The notes under the pieces were generated by a model. That model did no database searches, had not been told where the DNA came from, and saw nothing but the letters and a program-made list of their open reading frames with translations. Of a stretch of DNA of 51,607 bases, positions 44,415-51,607 are shown piece after piece. The position numbers and the translations under genes are program-made. How positions within the stretch are numbered: the stretch's first letter is position 1; each line of letters opens with the position of its first letter. The stretch spans positions 272 through 51,878 of the forward strand of contig NZ_MUGW01000003.1 in NCBI RefSeq assembly GCF_002217285.1, read 5' to 3'. This stretch comes from Flavobacterium hercynium (GTDB lineage: Bacteria; Bacteroidota; Bacteroidia; Flavobacteriales; Flavobacteriaceae).

Positions 44415-47400
44415 TTAAAATGTAAACTGAGTTCCAAAAGTTATTGTACGCAATGGAGGCAATGCCAACCCCTGTGTTTCCGGATCAAGTCCTTTGTAAC
44501 TTGTAATCGTCAACAAGTTTTGTCCCTGAATCGAAAGACGAATGCTCTGCAAATATTTCTTCGTAGCTTCATCTAGTGGAATTTGGTACGAAGCACTAAC
44601 ATTTTTAAGTTTGATGTAAGACGCATCCACAACTGTAGCATTAGATCCTAAATAATTAAAAAAGCTATTTTGAAAACCGGAGCTCAAAACATTTCCCTGC
44701 GCTATATAATTATTGTATTCATCTTCCTGAAAATTAGCTGTTGCATACGGATAACCCGGCTGTGCTCCCGTAGAAGTCATCAATAGAGAACCATCTTGTT
44801 TTACAAATTGAAACAAAAAGTCAAGCGTAAAAGCTTTGTAGCTTATCGTATTCGAAATTCCTCCGTAGTACTGAGGATACGTTGGTCCTGCATATTTTCT
44901 GTCACCTTTACCTGTTTCTGCAAATCCTGTAGAGATTTTACCATCTCCGTTTACATCTTCAAACTGTGCAATTCCATTAGCATCTACACCAGTAAAATTA
45001 AAATTATACCTGCTGCTCAAAGGTCTTCCAACAATGTATTGCGAATAATAACTTGTAAATTCTATCTCCGGAAAGGATACTAACTTATTCGAATTGGTTG
45101 AAATATTAAAAGAAGTTGACCAGTTAAAGTTTTTAGTTTTAATATTCGTTGTAGCAAGCGTAAATTCCCAACCTTTGTTTTCCACCTCAGCCGGTAAATT
45201 TGCTGTATACGTAGTAAACCCAGCTTGCGCACTAAGTGTGTAATTCACTAACTGATTACTGGATGTGTTTTTATAATAAGCCGCTGTAAAAGAAAGGCGA
45301 TCGTTAAAGAAACTTAAATCCAGTGCTGCTTCAAATTTCTTTGTCAATCCCCATTTCAGGTCCGGATTCTGAATTCTGGCTGCTGTCATAGACGCGTTTC
45401 CATTACCATAAGTACGCGTATCAAAAGTATCAGCATATTGATAATCCCCAATATCATCACTTCCTATTTCTCCATAACTAGAACGAAGTTTTCCGAAACT
45501 TAATATCGTATTGTCTTTTAAGAAATTTTCCTGTGTAAATACCCATGCACCACCAACAGAACCAAAATTTCCAAAACGATTATTAGCTCCAAATTTAGAC
45601 GAACCGTCTCTTCTAAAATTGACATTTAAAATGTATTTGTTCGCAATATTGTAGTTTACTCTGCTAAAAAGCGAAATGTATTTATATTCTGTACTACCAT
45701 TAGTTGCCGTTACATTTTCTGCCGTTCCCAGGTTTCCAATTAAATTATCTGAACTATAACCACTTGAACTAACATACGATGGCATTTCTGATTTTCTGTT
45801 TTGCCATGAACCACCAACAAGAGCCGTTAAATTTCCTTTCCATAATTCTGTTGTATAATTAAGCTGAGGCTCAATAGTAAAATTATTAGTATTATTGGTC
45901 GAAACAGTGTATGATCTTGAAAAATTAGAATCAAAATCGTTGGCTTCATTGTAAACATAATTACTTGCAGATGCAGGCATGAATTGTTTGGTTTGCATTT
46001 GCGCTCTTCCGTACCCAAGATCAGTTTTGAAAGAGAACCCTTTTGCAATTTCATATTGCAGGCTTAAACTTGTAATTAAGTTAATTCCTTTATCGTCTAC
46101 TCTTTTTTCTAAAGCAGCAAGCGGATTTATATCGCTGAAATAATCCGGAGACCAGTAATAACTTCCGTCTGCATTATACAACGGACGGTTTGGCGCCGTA
46201 TTGACAGCATAAGTGGTAATATCAAAAAACGGAAGCTGATTATTATCTGCAGCAAATATTACAGATGAACCTACTTTTAATTTATTGTCCAGCGTGCTGT
46301 GGTTGATATTAAAATTAGTCGAGAATTTATTATAATTAAAACTTCCCGGAACTACCGTCGTTTCTTTGTGATAAGCAGCGCTTAAAAGAAAATTCGTTAT
46401 TTCATTTCCGCCTTTTAAGGAAGCCGAATAATTATTGAAGTTGGCTGTTCCGCCAATTAATTTTTTCTGCCAGTCCGTATACGCATTAGGATCCCAGTCC
46501 ACAAGCGCAATACCGTTACTGTCATTAGAAGCTACATCTCCATTATTGTCTAATGCGGTTTGCAGCATGTTCAGGTAAGCAGGCGTTTTTAATGTTCTCA
46601 CCATATGCCCTACTTCAGAAACTCCCGAATTTGTCGTTACCGTAAATTCTGTTTTTCCTGCTTTTCCTTTTTTAGTCGTAATCAATACAACACCGTTAGC
46701 ACCTCTGGAACCATAGATCGCTGTTGCATCTGCATCTTTCAGAATTTCGATGCTTTCGATATCATTTGGATTAATAATATTCAGCGGACTAGTCGATTTT
46801 TGAGCACCTCTGATCACATTCTGATCCTGTACCTGTTGTTTGATGTCGTCACCAATGTACGGAACACCATCTACGATGTAAAGCGGAAGATTACTTCCTT
46901 CAATAAAATTTCTACCACGAATACTAATGTTCATATCGCTTCCTGCATAACCCGAAGTCTGTGTTACAAAAACCCCCGGAGTTCTTCCCTGAAGCGTTTG
47001 CAAAATGTTGGTTACCGGTTGTTTTTCAATATCTTCAGCCGTAATTTTCACTACAGATCCTGTTGAAGTTCTTTTAGTTGTAGTTCCATAACCAATCACC
47101 ACGATTTCATCTAGTTTGGCTAAATCGGGCTGCATTTTTATAGTAATCGAAGTTTGATCCTGAACCGTTACCTCCTGCGTTTTATAGCCTAAATAAGATA
47201 CTTTAAGCGTATGTTTTCCTGACGGAAGCTCAATATAAAACTGTCCGTCATAATCAGAAACACCCGTTTTATTTCCTCCTACCAGTAAAATCGTAACGCC
47301 TGGCAAAGGCTGTCCGTTCTCATCCAGAATTTTTCCGCTTAGCATGTAACTATGCTCATATCCTTTTTCTTCTTTTACTGTGTTTTCTGTTTTTGTATTT

Positions 47401-47801
47401 TCGCTTCTGTACACGACCACATTTTTATCTACTTGTTTGTAGACCAAATTGCTGCCCTGAAAAACCGTATTCAGAATATCGCTCACACTTCTGCGGCCTC
47501 TTGGCGTCGTTACTTTTGGAAAATCTTTGATAACCTGTGGCTGATAAGCAAACAGTAATCCCGTTTTATTCTCTATCGTTTTAAATAAAGTTTTAATATC
47601 CTGATTGTGAAGCTCTATATCAACAGATATTGATTCTAAATTTTGTCCTCTCATCTCAGTAGCAAACACCAATGGAGTGCCACAAGTCAATAAGAAAATG
47701 TGGAATAAACTGATTCGCATGATCATAATGGTTTTTTTTGACAGCGGGAAAAAAGATGATTTTTCCCTGTCAAACATGGTTGTTTTACAGCGCAATTTCA
47801 T
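44415..47801 (-). CDS. SusC/RagA-family TonB receptor with STN signalling domain
   Basis: 1128 residues. A long N-region and signal peptide (to about residue 48) are followed by a secretin/TonB short N-terminal (STN) domain at about 55-125 (IELHNQDIKTLFKTIENKTG). A CarboxypepD_reg domain covers about 130-215 (GKILDENGQPLPGVTILLVG), then LDEIVVIGYGTTTKRTSTGS and the plug (LQTLQGRTPGVFVTQTSG, PLYIVDGVPYIGDD). The SusC signature SIEILKDADATAIYGSRGAN and GVVLITTKKGK follow, then the barrel ending RTITFGTQFTF. The STN domain touches FecR in cell-surface signalling, consistent with the FecR and ECF sigma genes directly upstream. Confidence 0.95.
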   Translation of the reverse strand: MKLRCKTTMFDREKSSFFPLSKKTIMIMRISLFHIFLLTCGTPLVFATEMRGQNLESISVDIELHNQDIKTLFKTIENKTGLLFAYQPQVIKDFPKVTTPRGRRSVSDILNTVFQGSNLVYKQVDKNVVVYRSENTKTENTVKEEKGYEHSYMLSGKILDENGQPLPGVTILLVGGNKTGVSDYDGQFYIELPSGKHTLKVSYLGYKTQEVTVQDQTSITIKMQPDLAKLDEIVVIGYGTTTKRTSTGSVVKITAEDIEKQPVTNILQTLQGRTPGVFVTQTSGYAGSDMNISIRGRNFIEGSNLPLYIVDGVPYIGDDIKQQVQDQNVIRGAQKSTSPLNIINPNDIESIEILKDADATAIYGSRGANGVVLITTKKGKAGKTEFTVTTNSGVSEVGHMVRTLKTPAYLNMLQTALDNNGDVASNDSNGIALVDWDPNAYTDWQKKLIGGTANFNNYSASLKGGNEITNFLLSAAYHKETTVVPGSFNYNKFSTNFNINHSTLDNKLKVGSSVIFAADNNQLPFFDITTYAVNTAPNRPLYNADGSYYWSPDYFSDINPLAALEKRVDDKGINLITSLSLQYEIAKGFSFKTDLGYGRAQMQTKQFMPASASNYVYNEANDFDSNFSRSYTVSTNNTNNFTIEPQLNYTTELWKGNLTALVGGSWQNRKSEMPSYVSSSGYSSDNLIGNLGTAENVTATNGSTEYKYISLFSRVNYNIANKYILNVNFRRDGSSKFGANNRFGNFGSVGGAWVFTQENFLKDNTILSFGKLRSSYGEIGSDDIGDYQYADTFDTRTYGNGNASMTAARIQNPDLKWGLTKKFEAALDLSFFNDRLSFTAAYYKNTSSNQLVNYTLSAQAGFTTYTANLPAEVENKGWEFTLATTNIKTKNFNWSTSFNISTNSNKLVSFPEIEFTSYYSQYIVGRPLSSRYNFNFTGVDANGIAQFEDVNGDGKISTGFAETGKGDRKYAGPTYPQYYGGISNTISYKAFTLDFLFQFVKQDGSLLMTSTGAQPGYPYATANFQEDEYNNYIAQGNVLSSGFQNSFFNYLGSNATVVDASYIKLKNVSASYQIPLDEATKKYLQSIRLSIQGQNLLTITSYKGLDPETQGLALPPLRTITFGTQFTF

Positions 47802-47852
47802 AAATTTGGTTGTTTTTAATGGTTAGTTCGAATTAATTATTAGAAATACTCG

Positions 47853-47885
47853 CCATCTGGGGTCGGAGCCAGATGGTTTTTTTTT
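47853..47885. other. Hairpin with T-tract in the SusC leader
   Basis: CCATCTGG (47853-47860) and CCAGATGG (47869-47876) form a perfect 8-bp stem around GGTCGGAG, followed on the plus strand by nine T. As written it is an intrinsic terminator for plus-strand (antisense) transcription. On the minus strand, where the genes lie, it is a leader hairpin about 52 bases before the SusC start, preceded by A9. Confidence 0.7.
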
Positions 47886-47949
47886 GCTTTTATTTTATAG
47901 GCTTCCTGTTTTAAGATTATTACTATTTTTCTACAATATATTTTACTGA

Positions 47950-48987
47950 CTAACAGCCTTTTCCATCGATTACGACAGCACCGGAATCTGTGTAGTGATA
48001 ATTGATTTCCATAACACTGCAGACCACTTTTAGAATATGATCTAAATCTTCATCGTTTAAAAAACTCGCTGTTATTCTGCAATTTTTAATGTTTTCATTC
48101 AACTGAATTTTCACTTTGTACTTCTCAGAAATAAGCGCCACCGCCTGATCCATACTAATATCATCCAGAATCAGATAATTGTTTTTCCATTGCGTTACAG
48201 CAGTCGCATTAATGTTGCTTTGCTGATAGGCCAGCGTATTTTTCTCTACTTTAATCTGCTGATTCGGCGTAATTACACCGTATACTTTCTCAGCGTCACC
48301 CACCTGTACCTTACCTCTTGCAACTGTAACTTCAATAGCGGCAGAAGATTTTCTGGCATTAATATTAAAAGCCGTTCCTAGAACTTTAGTCTGCACCTTG
48401 CCCGTATGCACGATAAAAGCCTTTTTTTCGTTTCGCTGAATATCAAAAAAAGCTTCTCCGGTTAGCGTTACTTCACGGGTTTTATCATCAAAAGAATTTT
48501 TGTTGTATTCCAAACTACTGTTATCATTCAAAAGAACAGTACTTCCGTCCGGTAAATGAATCAGTTGTTTTCCACTAAAAGCAATTAAGGCACTTTCCTC
48601 TGTTGGAGTTTGCTGTACATCCTTTAATGGAGTCTCAGGAGTAGACTTAAAAAGAAAAGTACTACTGATTGCTGCCAAAACAGCAATTCCTGCGGCTGCA
48701 AAAAGTATACGAAATGTCTTTTTTCTATTTCTTTTTTGAGGATGAAGCGGAACTAATTTTGATTCGCTTTTAGATTCGGATAAAATAGTATTAAGAATAA
48801 TTTCCGCGCGTTGTTCGTCCATAAAATCCGAAACCTCATCTTCCTTAAGCGAAGTATAAATTTCATCTTTTAAAAAAACATCATATTGATCCTTTTTTAC
48901 AGCTTGCATGAGTTGTTCCAGTTCTTGTTCTGAAAGTTCATTGCGCACATAACGCTCAAATAATTTTTCAAATTCCTCTTTTTCCAT
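47950..48987 (-). CDS. FecR-family anti-sigma regulator
   Basis: The 345-residue protein has a cytoplasmic N-domain (MEKEEFEKLFERYVRNELSE). A single membrane helix follows at about 90-110 (FRILFAAAGIAVLAAISSTF), then the periplasmic FecR domain (LIHLPDGSTVLLNDNSSLEY, LTGEAFFDIQRNEKKAFIVH then TGKVQTKVLGTAFNI) and a C-terminal DUF4974 domain similar to STN (MDQAVALISEKYKVKIQL). A longer frame begins at a TTG at 49035, but the ATG at 48987 gives the family start, so I use it. It controls the ECF sigma factor in response to ligand-loaded SusC. Confidence 0.93.
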   Translation of the reverse strand: MEKEEFEKLFERYVRNELSEQELEQLMQAVKKDQYDVFLKDEIYTSLKEDEVSDFMDEQRAEIILNTILSESKSESKLVPLHPQKRNRKKTFRILFAAAGIAVLAAISSTFLFKSTPETPLKDVQQTPTEESALIAFSGKQLIHLPDGSTVLLNDNSSLEYNKNSFDDKTREVTLTGEAFFDIQRNEKKAFIVHTGKVQTKVLGTAFNINARKSSAAIEVTVARGKVQVGDAEKVYGVITPNQQIKVEKNTLAYQQSNINATAVTQWKNNYLILDDISMDQAVALISEKYKVKIQLNENIKNCRITASFLNDEDLDHILKVVCSVMEINYHYTDSGAVVIDGKGC

Positions 48988-49198
48988 TACTTTATAATTA
49001 CTATTTACAGTAGTTTTTTTATTTGGGCGCTTCAATCAGTTTTCTAAAATTTAAATAATTGTTATCAATCATCGAAATAGAATGCCCGTATAGTATAAAG
49101 ACAATTTAAAAAGGGATAAGGAGTAGTCGAAAGTTAAAAAAAAGTAAAATTATTTTAAACAAAAAATTCAATACACTGAAAATCAATAAATTGAATTT

Positions 49199-49792
49199 TT
49201 AATTTTGTGTAAAAAAATAACTCAAACTAAGTACAATAAGATTGATGTGGCGTGCCAATTGGGTACGAATGAGTTTCAAAGCTTGCGCCATGTGTTTTTT
49301 GACCGTGAGAGGTGAAATGTCCAATATCTCACCAATTTTTTGGTAACTAAGACCTTCAACTCTTGCCATTTGATAGATTTTTTGCTGCTGTGGAGGAAGT
49401 TTGAGCAAAATTTGATCTAAAAGCACATTATACTGCTCGTCCTCTAAAAAAGAATCTGTTGCGTTAAACGAAAAATCACCGCGTTTCAATTCATCTTTAA
49501 AAGTGTCTTCTCTGGCGATCTTTTTGATCATGTTGAAAATATGATTTCTACCGGAGATAAAGAGATAACTCTCGAAATTTACAACATCTCTAAGTTCTTC
49601 CCTTTTCAGCCAAATATTCATAAAAACATCCTGAACCACCTCTTCTGAAAGTGTTTTGGACTTCGTTATTTTCAAAGCCGATGCGTAAACAACATTTTTA
49701 TATTGGTCGTACAAAATCGTAAAAGCCTGTTCACTCCCATCTGCAAATTGCTGCAGAAGTTCTTCTTCGTTAAAATTAAATTTTGGAGACAT
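49199..49792 (-). CDS. ECF-type RNA polymerase sigma factor
   Basis: The 197-residue protein has region 2 at about 10-80 (DGSEQAFTILYDQYKNVVYA, LSEEVVQDVFMNIWLKRE) and region 4 at about 125-180 (LDQILLKLPPQQQKIYQMAR, GLSYQKIGEILDISPLTVKK). It is of the Bacteroidota FecI-like group. It is encoded 211 bases upstream of the FecR ATG in the same direction and should drive the SusC/SusD genes. The short hydrophobic C-terminal tail (INLIVLSLSYFF) is common in this group. Confidence 0.95.
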   Translation of the reverse strand: MSPKFNFNEEELLQQFADGSEQAFTILYDQYKNVVYASALKITKSKTLSEEVVQDVFMNIWLKREELRDVVNFESYLFISGRNHIFNMIKKIAREDTFKDELKRGDFSFNATDSFLEDEQYNVLLDQILLKLPPQQQKIYQMARVEGLSYQKIGEILDISPLTVKKHMAQALKLIRTQLARHINLIVLSLSYFFTQN

Positions 49793-50163
49793 AACACAAC
49801 TTATTAATTGAGTTTAGCAATATTATAATTTTTTTATGGACTTAGTATAGTTTAAACTAAGAAGTCAGTAAAATAGTATTTTGACAATTTCGAAACACAA
49901 ATTTTACATATTCGAAAATTTAAACCCCGTTTATTGAGCAAGATTCAAAACCCAATCCAAACTTTGAAATACAAATCTCACATTCAAAATAAAGATTCTA
50001 CTATCGAAATTCCATTTTTCCTGTTTTTTTCGTCTTTTCCTGTCAGATTTATAATTCTATAGTTTTAAATTACATTCTTTTTTCATCAAAACTCAATTTA
50101 CAATTCCTTTACATAACTTAAGTTATTCTACTAAAATTGCCTTAGCCGATTCTATCACATACG

Positions 50164-50196
50164 AAAAAAACCAACTCTCAGTTGAAAATTGGTTTT
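50164..50196. terminator. Bidirectional terminator-like hairpin
   Basis: AAAAACCAA and TTGGTTTTT flank CTCTCAGTTGAAAA; an alternative inner stem is CAACT/AGTTG. T-runs lie at both ends, as in bidirectional flavobacterial terminators. Neither neighbouring gene ends here, since both point away. Confidence 0.5.
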
Positions 50197-50243
50197 TGGG
50201 CGTTTTTACCATTTTGATTGGCAATACTTTGCTTTAGTATACT

Positions 50244-50310
50244 ACGCTGATAAAGCAGATTCGCTTTTCGAAAACACGGATTTATACGGATTTTTTACAT
50301 TCATTCTATG
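50244..50310. repeat. Dispersed repeat, copy 2
   Basis: This is the inverted, slightly longer copy of 30801-30858. Shared words include CAGATTCGCT, CGAAAAC, CGGATTTATACGGATTTTTT and CTATG. An extra ACATTCATT lies near the end. Confidence 0.6.
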
Positions 50311-50344
50311 TAATCATTTTTTGCTCTTATTTTTCACATGGGCT

Positions 50345-50367
50345 GTCGCGAGCATCTTGCTCGTGAC
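50345..50367. repeat. Palindromic extragenic repeat
   Basis: GTCGCGAGCA, TCT, TGCTCGTGAC form a 10-bp stem with one G-U pair and a 3-base loop. It is much more GC-rich than its surroundings and of a kind I recall as dispersed in Flavobacterium. Confidence 0.5.
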
Positions 50368-50498
50368 AATGTTGCATTTACCTGTAAGATGCTTGACGGC
50401 AAAATTAGAATCTCTGCTGGTATTTTTTAAAATTACAACTACACATTTACTCATTAAAGTAATATTTTTACCTATATTTACAATATTTAAGATTATGA

Positions 50499-51317
50499 AT
50501 GATTCTTACGCAGCAAAGTTTATATAGATCTGAACGCATGTTCACAACAGGTGATAAGCCAATATTAGTTACATGTTCTGATATGTCTGATTGGGTTTGT
50601 AAACATGGGAGACTGTATCCTTCAGTTTTATTTAGTGAAGTTATAGGTTCTACTTTTGCTGAATTATGGGATTTAAAAACACCCAAAATCTCTTTTGTGA
50701 ATGTTCATACTGACCATTTACCTAATGAGTATTTAAACATTGTACAACCTGCATTTTTCAATAAACCCTGTTTTGGTTCCTTATTTATAGAAGAAAGTCA
50801 AGTTCTTGATAAAACATTATTACCATCATTTAAAAATCAAACATTTAGAAGTAAAATAGTCAATAAAGAGGATTTACTCAAAATTGCCTTATTTGATATA
50901 TGGCTTGGAAATGAAGATAGACATCATGCAAATAGTAATTTATTACTTGATCAAACTTTACCAAATAAATATTACTTTAATGTATTTGACCATGGTGCAA
51001 TTTTTAATTCAAATACATTGATTCATGGTTTACAATTAATTTCTGATAATGAATCTATTATATGCTCTGACTTTGCTCAAATTTTATTTAGAAAAGGAAA
51101 GACTTTAACTAAAATTGTTGATAACGTTGTTAAAGATTTCTATCTTTGTACCTTGGAATGCGAAGCGCAATTAAGTACTATTCTTGTTGATATTCCGGCT
51201 GAGTGGAGATTAGATTTGCCAAGTTTAGAAGTACTTATTCGTAATAATTTATTTACTGCAAACTGGAAAAGTGATTGTGAAAATCATTTTAGAGCATTAA
51301 TCCAAGCTAACATTTAA
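50499..51317 (+). CDS. HipA-like kinase family protein
   Basis: The 272-residue protein resembles the compact HipA-like kinases (HipA_2 type). The N-terminal part has a TTGDKPILVTCSDMSDWVCK strand pair that would hold the ATP-binding Lys35. The catalytic-loop-like motif is FDIWLGNEDRHHANSNLLL (D140, N145 region), and FDHG at 163-166 is in the metal-binding position. Classical HipA has a longer N-terminal domain and pairs with HipB. Here no HipB is seen; instead a DUF3037-like gene follows 6 bases later. The real target is unknown. The start ATG at 50499 is chosen; an internal ATG at 50538 is possible. The region is more AT-rich than the rest. Confidence 0.75.
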   Translation: MILTQQSLYRSERMFTTGDKPILVTCSDMSDWVCKHGRLYPSVLFSEVIGSTFAELWDLKTPKISFVNVHTDHLPNEYLNIVQPAFFNKPCFGSLFIEESQVLDKTLLPSFKNQTFRSKIVNKEDLLKIALFDIWLGNEDRHHANSNLLLDQTLPNKYYFNVFDHGAIFNSNTLIHGLQLISDNESIICSDFAQILFRKGKTLTKIVDNVVKDFYLCTLECEAQLSTILVDIPAEWRLDLPSLEVLIRNNLFTANWKSDCENHFRALIQANI

Positions 51318-51323
51318 TATAAA

Positions 51324-51607
51324 ATGAAAACTTTTTTTAGTATAATTTATCTTCCCTTAAATTCTAATTTACAAGAAAAAATTAGTGTAGGATTAGTTAT
51401 GTCTAATGGTGAAAAAAACATATTTAAAGTTTCAAATCCTAAAATGCATATAATAAAAGGATTAATTTCTTCAAATAAGTTCAGTATTTTGAAAAATTAT
51501 TTCAATAACATACTAAATGAAATCGAGCCAAAAATTGATGACTTTCAATTAAATCTTAAATCAGACATCTCAAACAACTGGTTAAATGAATCCTATCTTA
51601 GTTATTT
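51324..51607 (+). CDS. Probable DUF3037 protein, 3' end outside the window
   Basis: An open frame begins at the ATG at 51324, 6 bases after the HipA-like stop, and runs to the window edge (94 codons seen). The product starts MKTFFSIIYLPLNSNLQEKI with SVGLVMSN, similar to the beta-strand opening of DUF3037 proteins (a short strand, then a conserved E/I-VG-V pattern). DUF3037 genes commonly follow HipA_2-type kinases. The assignment rests on that gene pairing and a short motif, so it is tentative. Confidence 0.55.
   Translation, partial: MKTFFSIIYLPLNSNLQEKISVGLVMSNGEKNIFKVSNPKMHIIKGLISSNKFSILKNYFNNILNEIEPKIDDFQLNLKSDISNNWLNESYLSY

Larger units (their letters stand above)
49793..50498. other. 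Gene-free, repeat-containing divergent region
   Basis: The 706 bases separate the sigma gene (minus) from the HipA-like gene (plus). I find a 12-base palindrome TAGTTTAAACTA (49848-49859, nested in CTTAGT/ACTAAG), a bidirectional hairpin, and two dispersed repeats, listed separately. The 112-codon frame at 50189-50527 runs across these repeats and is not a gene. Confidence 0.6.

Noticed and set aside
50189..50527. 112-codon plus-strand open frame
   Set aside because: It is built from dispersed repeats and a hairpin and overlaps the HipA-like start.
1..51607. CRISPR array
   Set aside because: The only regular arrays are the heptamers at 35.2 kb and the coding repeats at 33.1 kb; there is no repeat-spacer pattern and no cas gene.
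1..51607. tRNA, rRNA or insertion sequence
   Set aside because: I found no cloverleaf with TTC-loop pattern, no rRNA-like stretch and no transposase frame.

Overview
The window looks like a low-GC chromosome segment of a Flavobacterium-type bacterium (Bacteroidota, Flavobacteriia). The signs are two TonB receptor/lipoprotein pairs, a SusC/SusD locus driven by an ECF sigma/FecR pair, a type IX secretion type-B C-terminal domain, GldA/GldF/GldG-like ABC genes, TAnnTTTG promoter elements, and extragenic repeats of kinds I recall from flavobacterial genomes.

Layout. (1) 1-5.2 kb: repeat-rich start, a membrane AraC-type regulator, then a TonB-dependent receptor with its DUF4249 lipoprotein, closed by a strong hairpin terminator. 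(2) 5.6-27.6 kb: a complete-looking extracellular contractile injection system (eCIS). Fifteen tightly packed minus-strand genes run from the cap (27.6 kb) through a cap-adjacent protein, sheath, two tube proteins, DUF5908, LysM protein, spike, PAAR tip, gp25, two large baseplate proteins with a fibre-like protein between them, tape measure and AAA+ ATPase (7.0 kb). A plus-strand gene at 5582-7021 faces the operon. It joins a DUF4157 (eCIS core) domain with HEAWH to a C-terminal region carrying an E-V-K motif that resembles PD-(D/E)XK toxin nucleases, so it is the obvious cargo candidate. (3) 27.9-30.7 kb, divergent from the operon: a membrane-anchored GH18-like protein with an altered active site and a NodB-type deacetylase lipoprotein. 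They could act on the wall or on a glycan, possibly in particle release or targeting (inference). (4) 30.9-35.3 kb: an EamA transporter, a T9SS type-B surface protein with three 67-residue repeats, and a divergent DoxX-like/HxlR pair with a clear promoter and inverted-repeat operator. (5) 35.3-42.9 kb (minus): M28 peptidase, M16 peptidase, an ABC permease/GldG fusion and a GldA-like ATPase. (6) 43.0-49.8 kb (minus): ECF sigma, FecR, SusC with an STN domain, and SusD, a classical cell-surface-signalling uptake locus. (7) 50.5 kb to the end: an AT-rich HipA-like kinase gene followed by a probable DUF3037 partner cut by the window edge.

How the parts work together. The eCIS operon encodes every structural class needed for a headless contractile particle: cap, sheath, tube, spike, tip, baseplate, ruler and ATPase. 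The convergent DUF4157 protein would be its payload. The sigma/FecR/SusCD locus senses and imports an unknown oligomer. The neighbouring ABC and peptidase genes sit behind a terminator and may be independent. The most novel leads are the nuclease-like C-terminus of the cargo, the roughly 140-residue Ala/Lys-rich insertion in the sheath, the GH18-like membrane protein, and two unassigned eCIS genes (the cap-adjacent and fibre-like ones).
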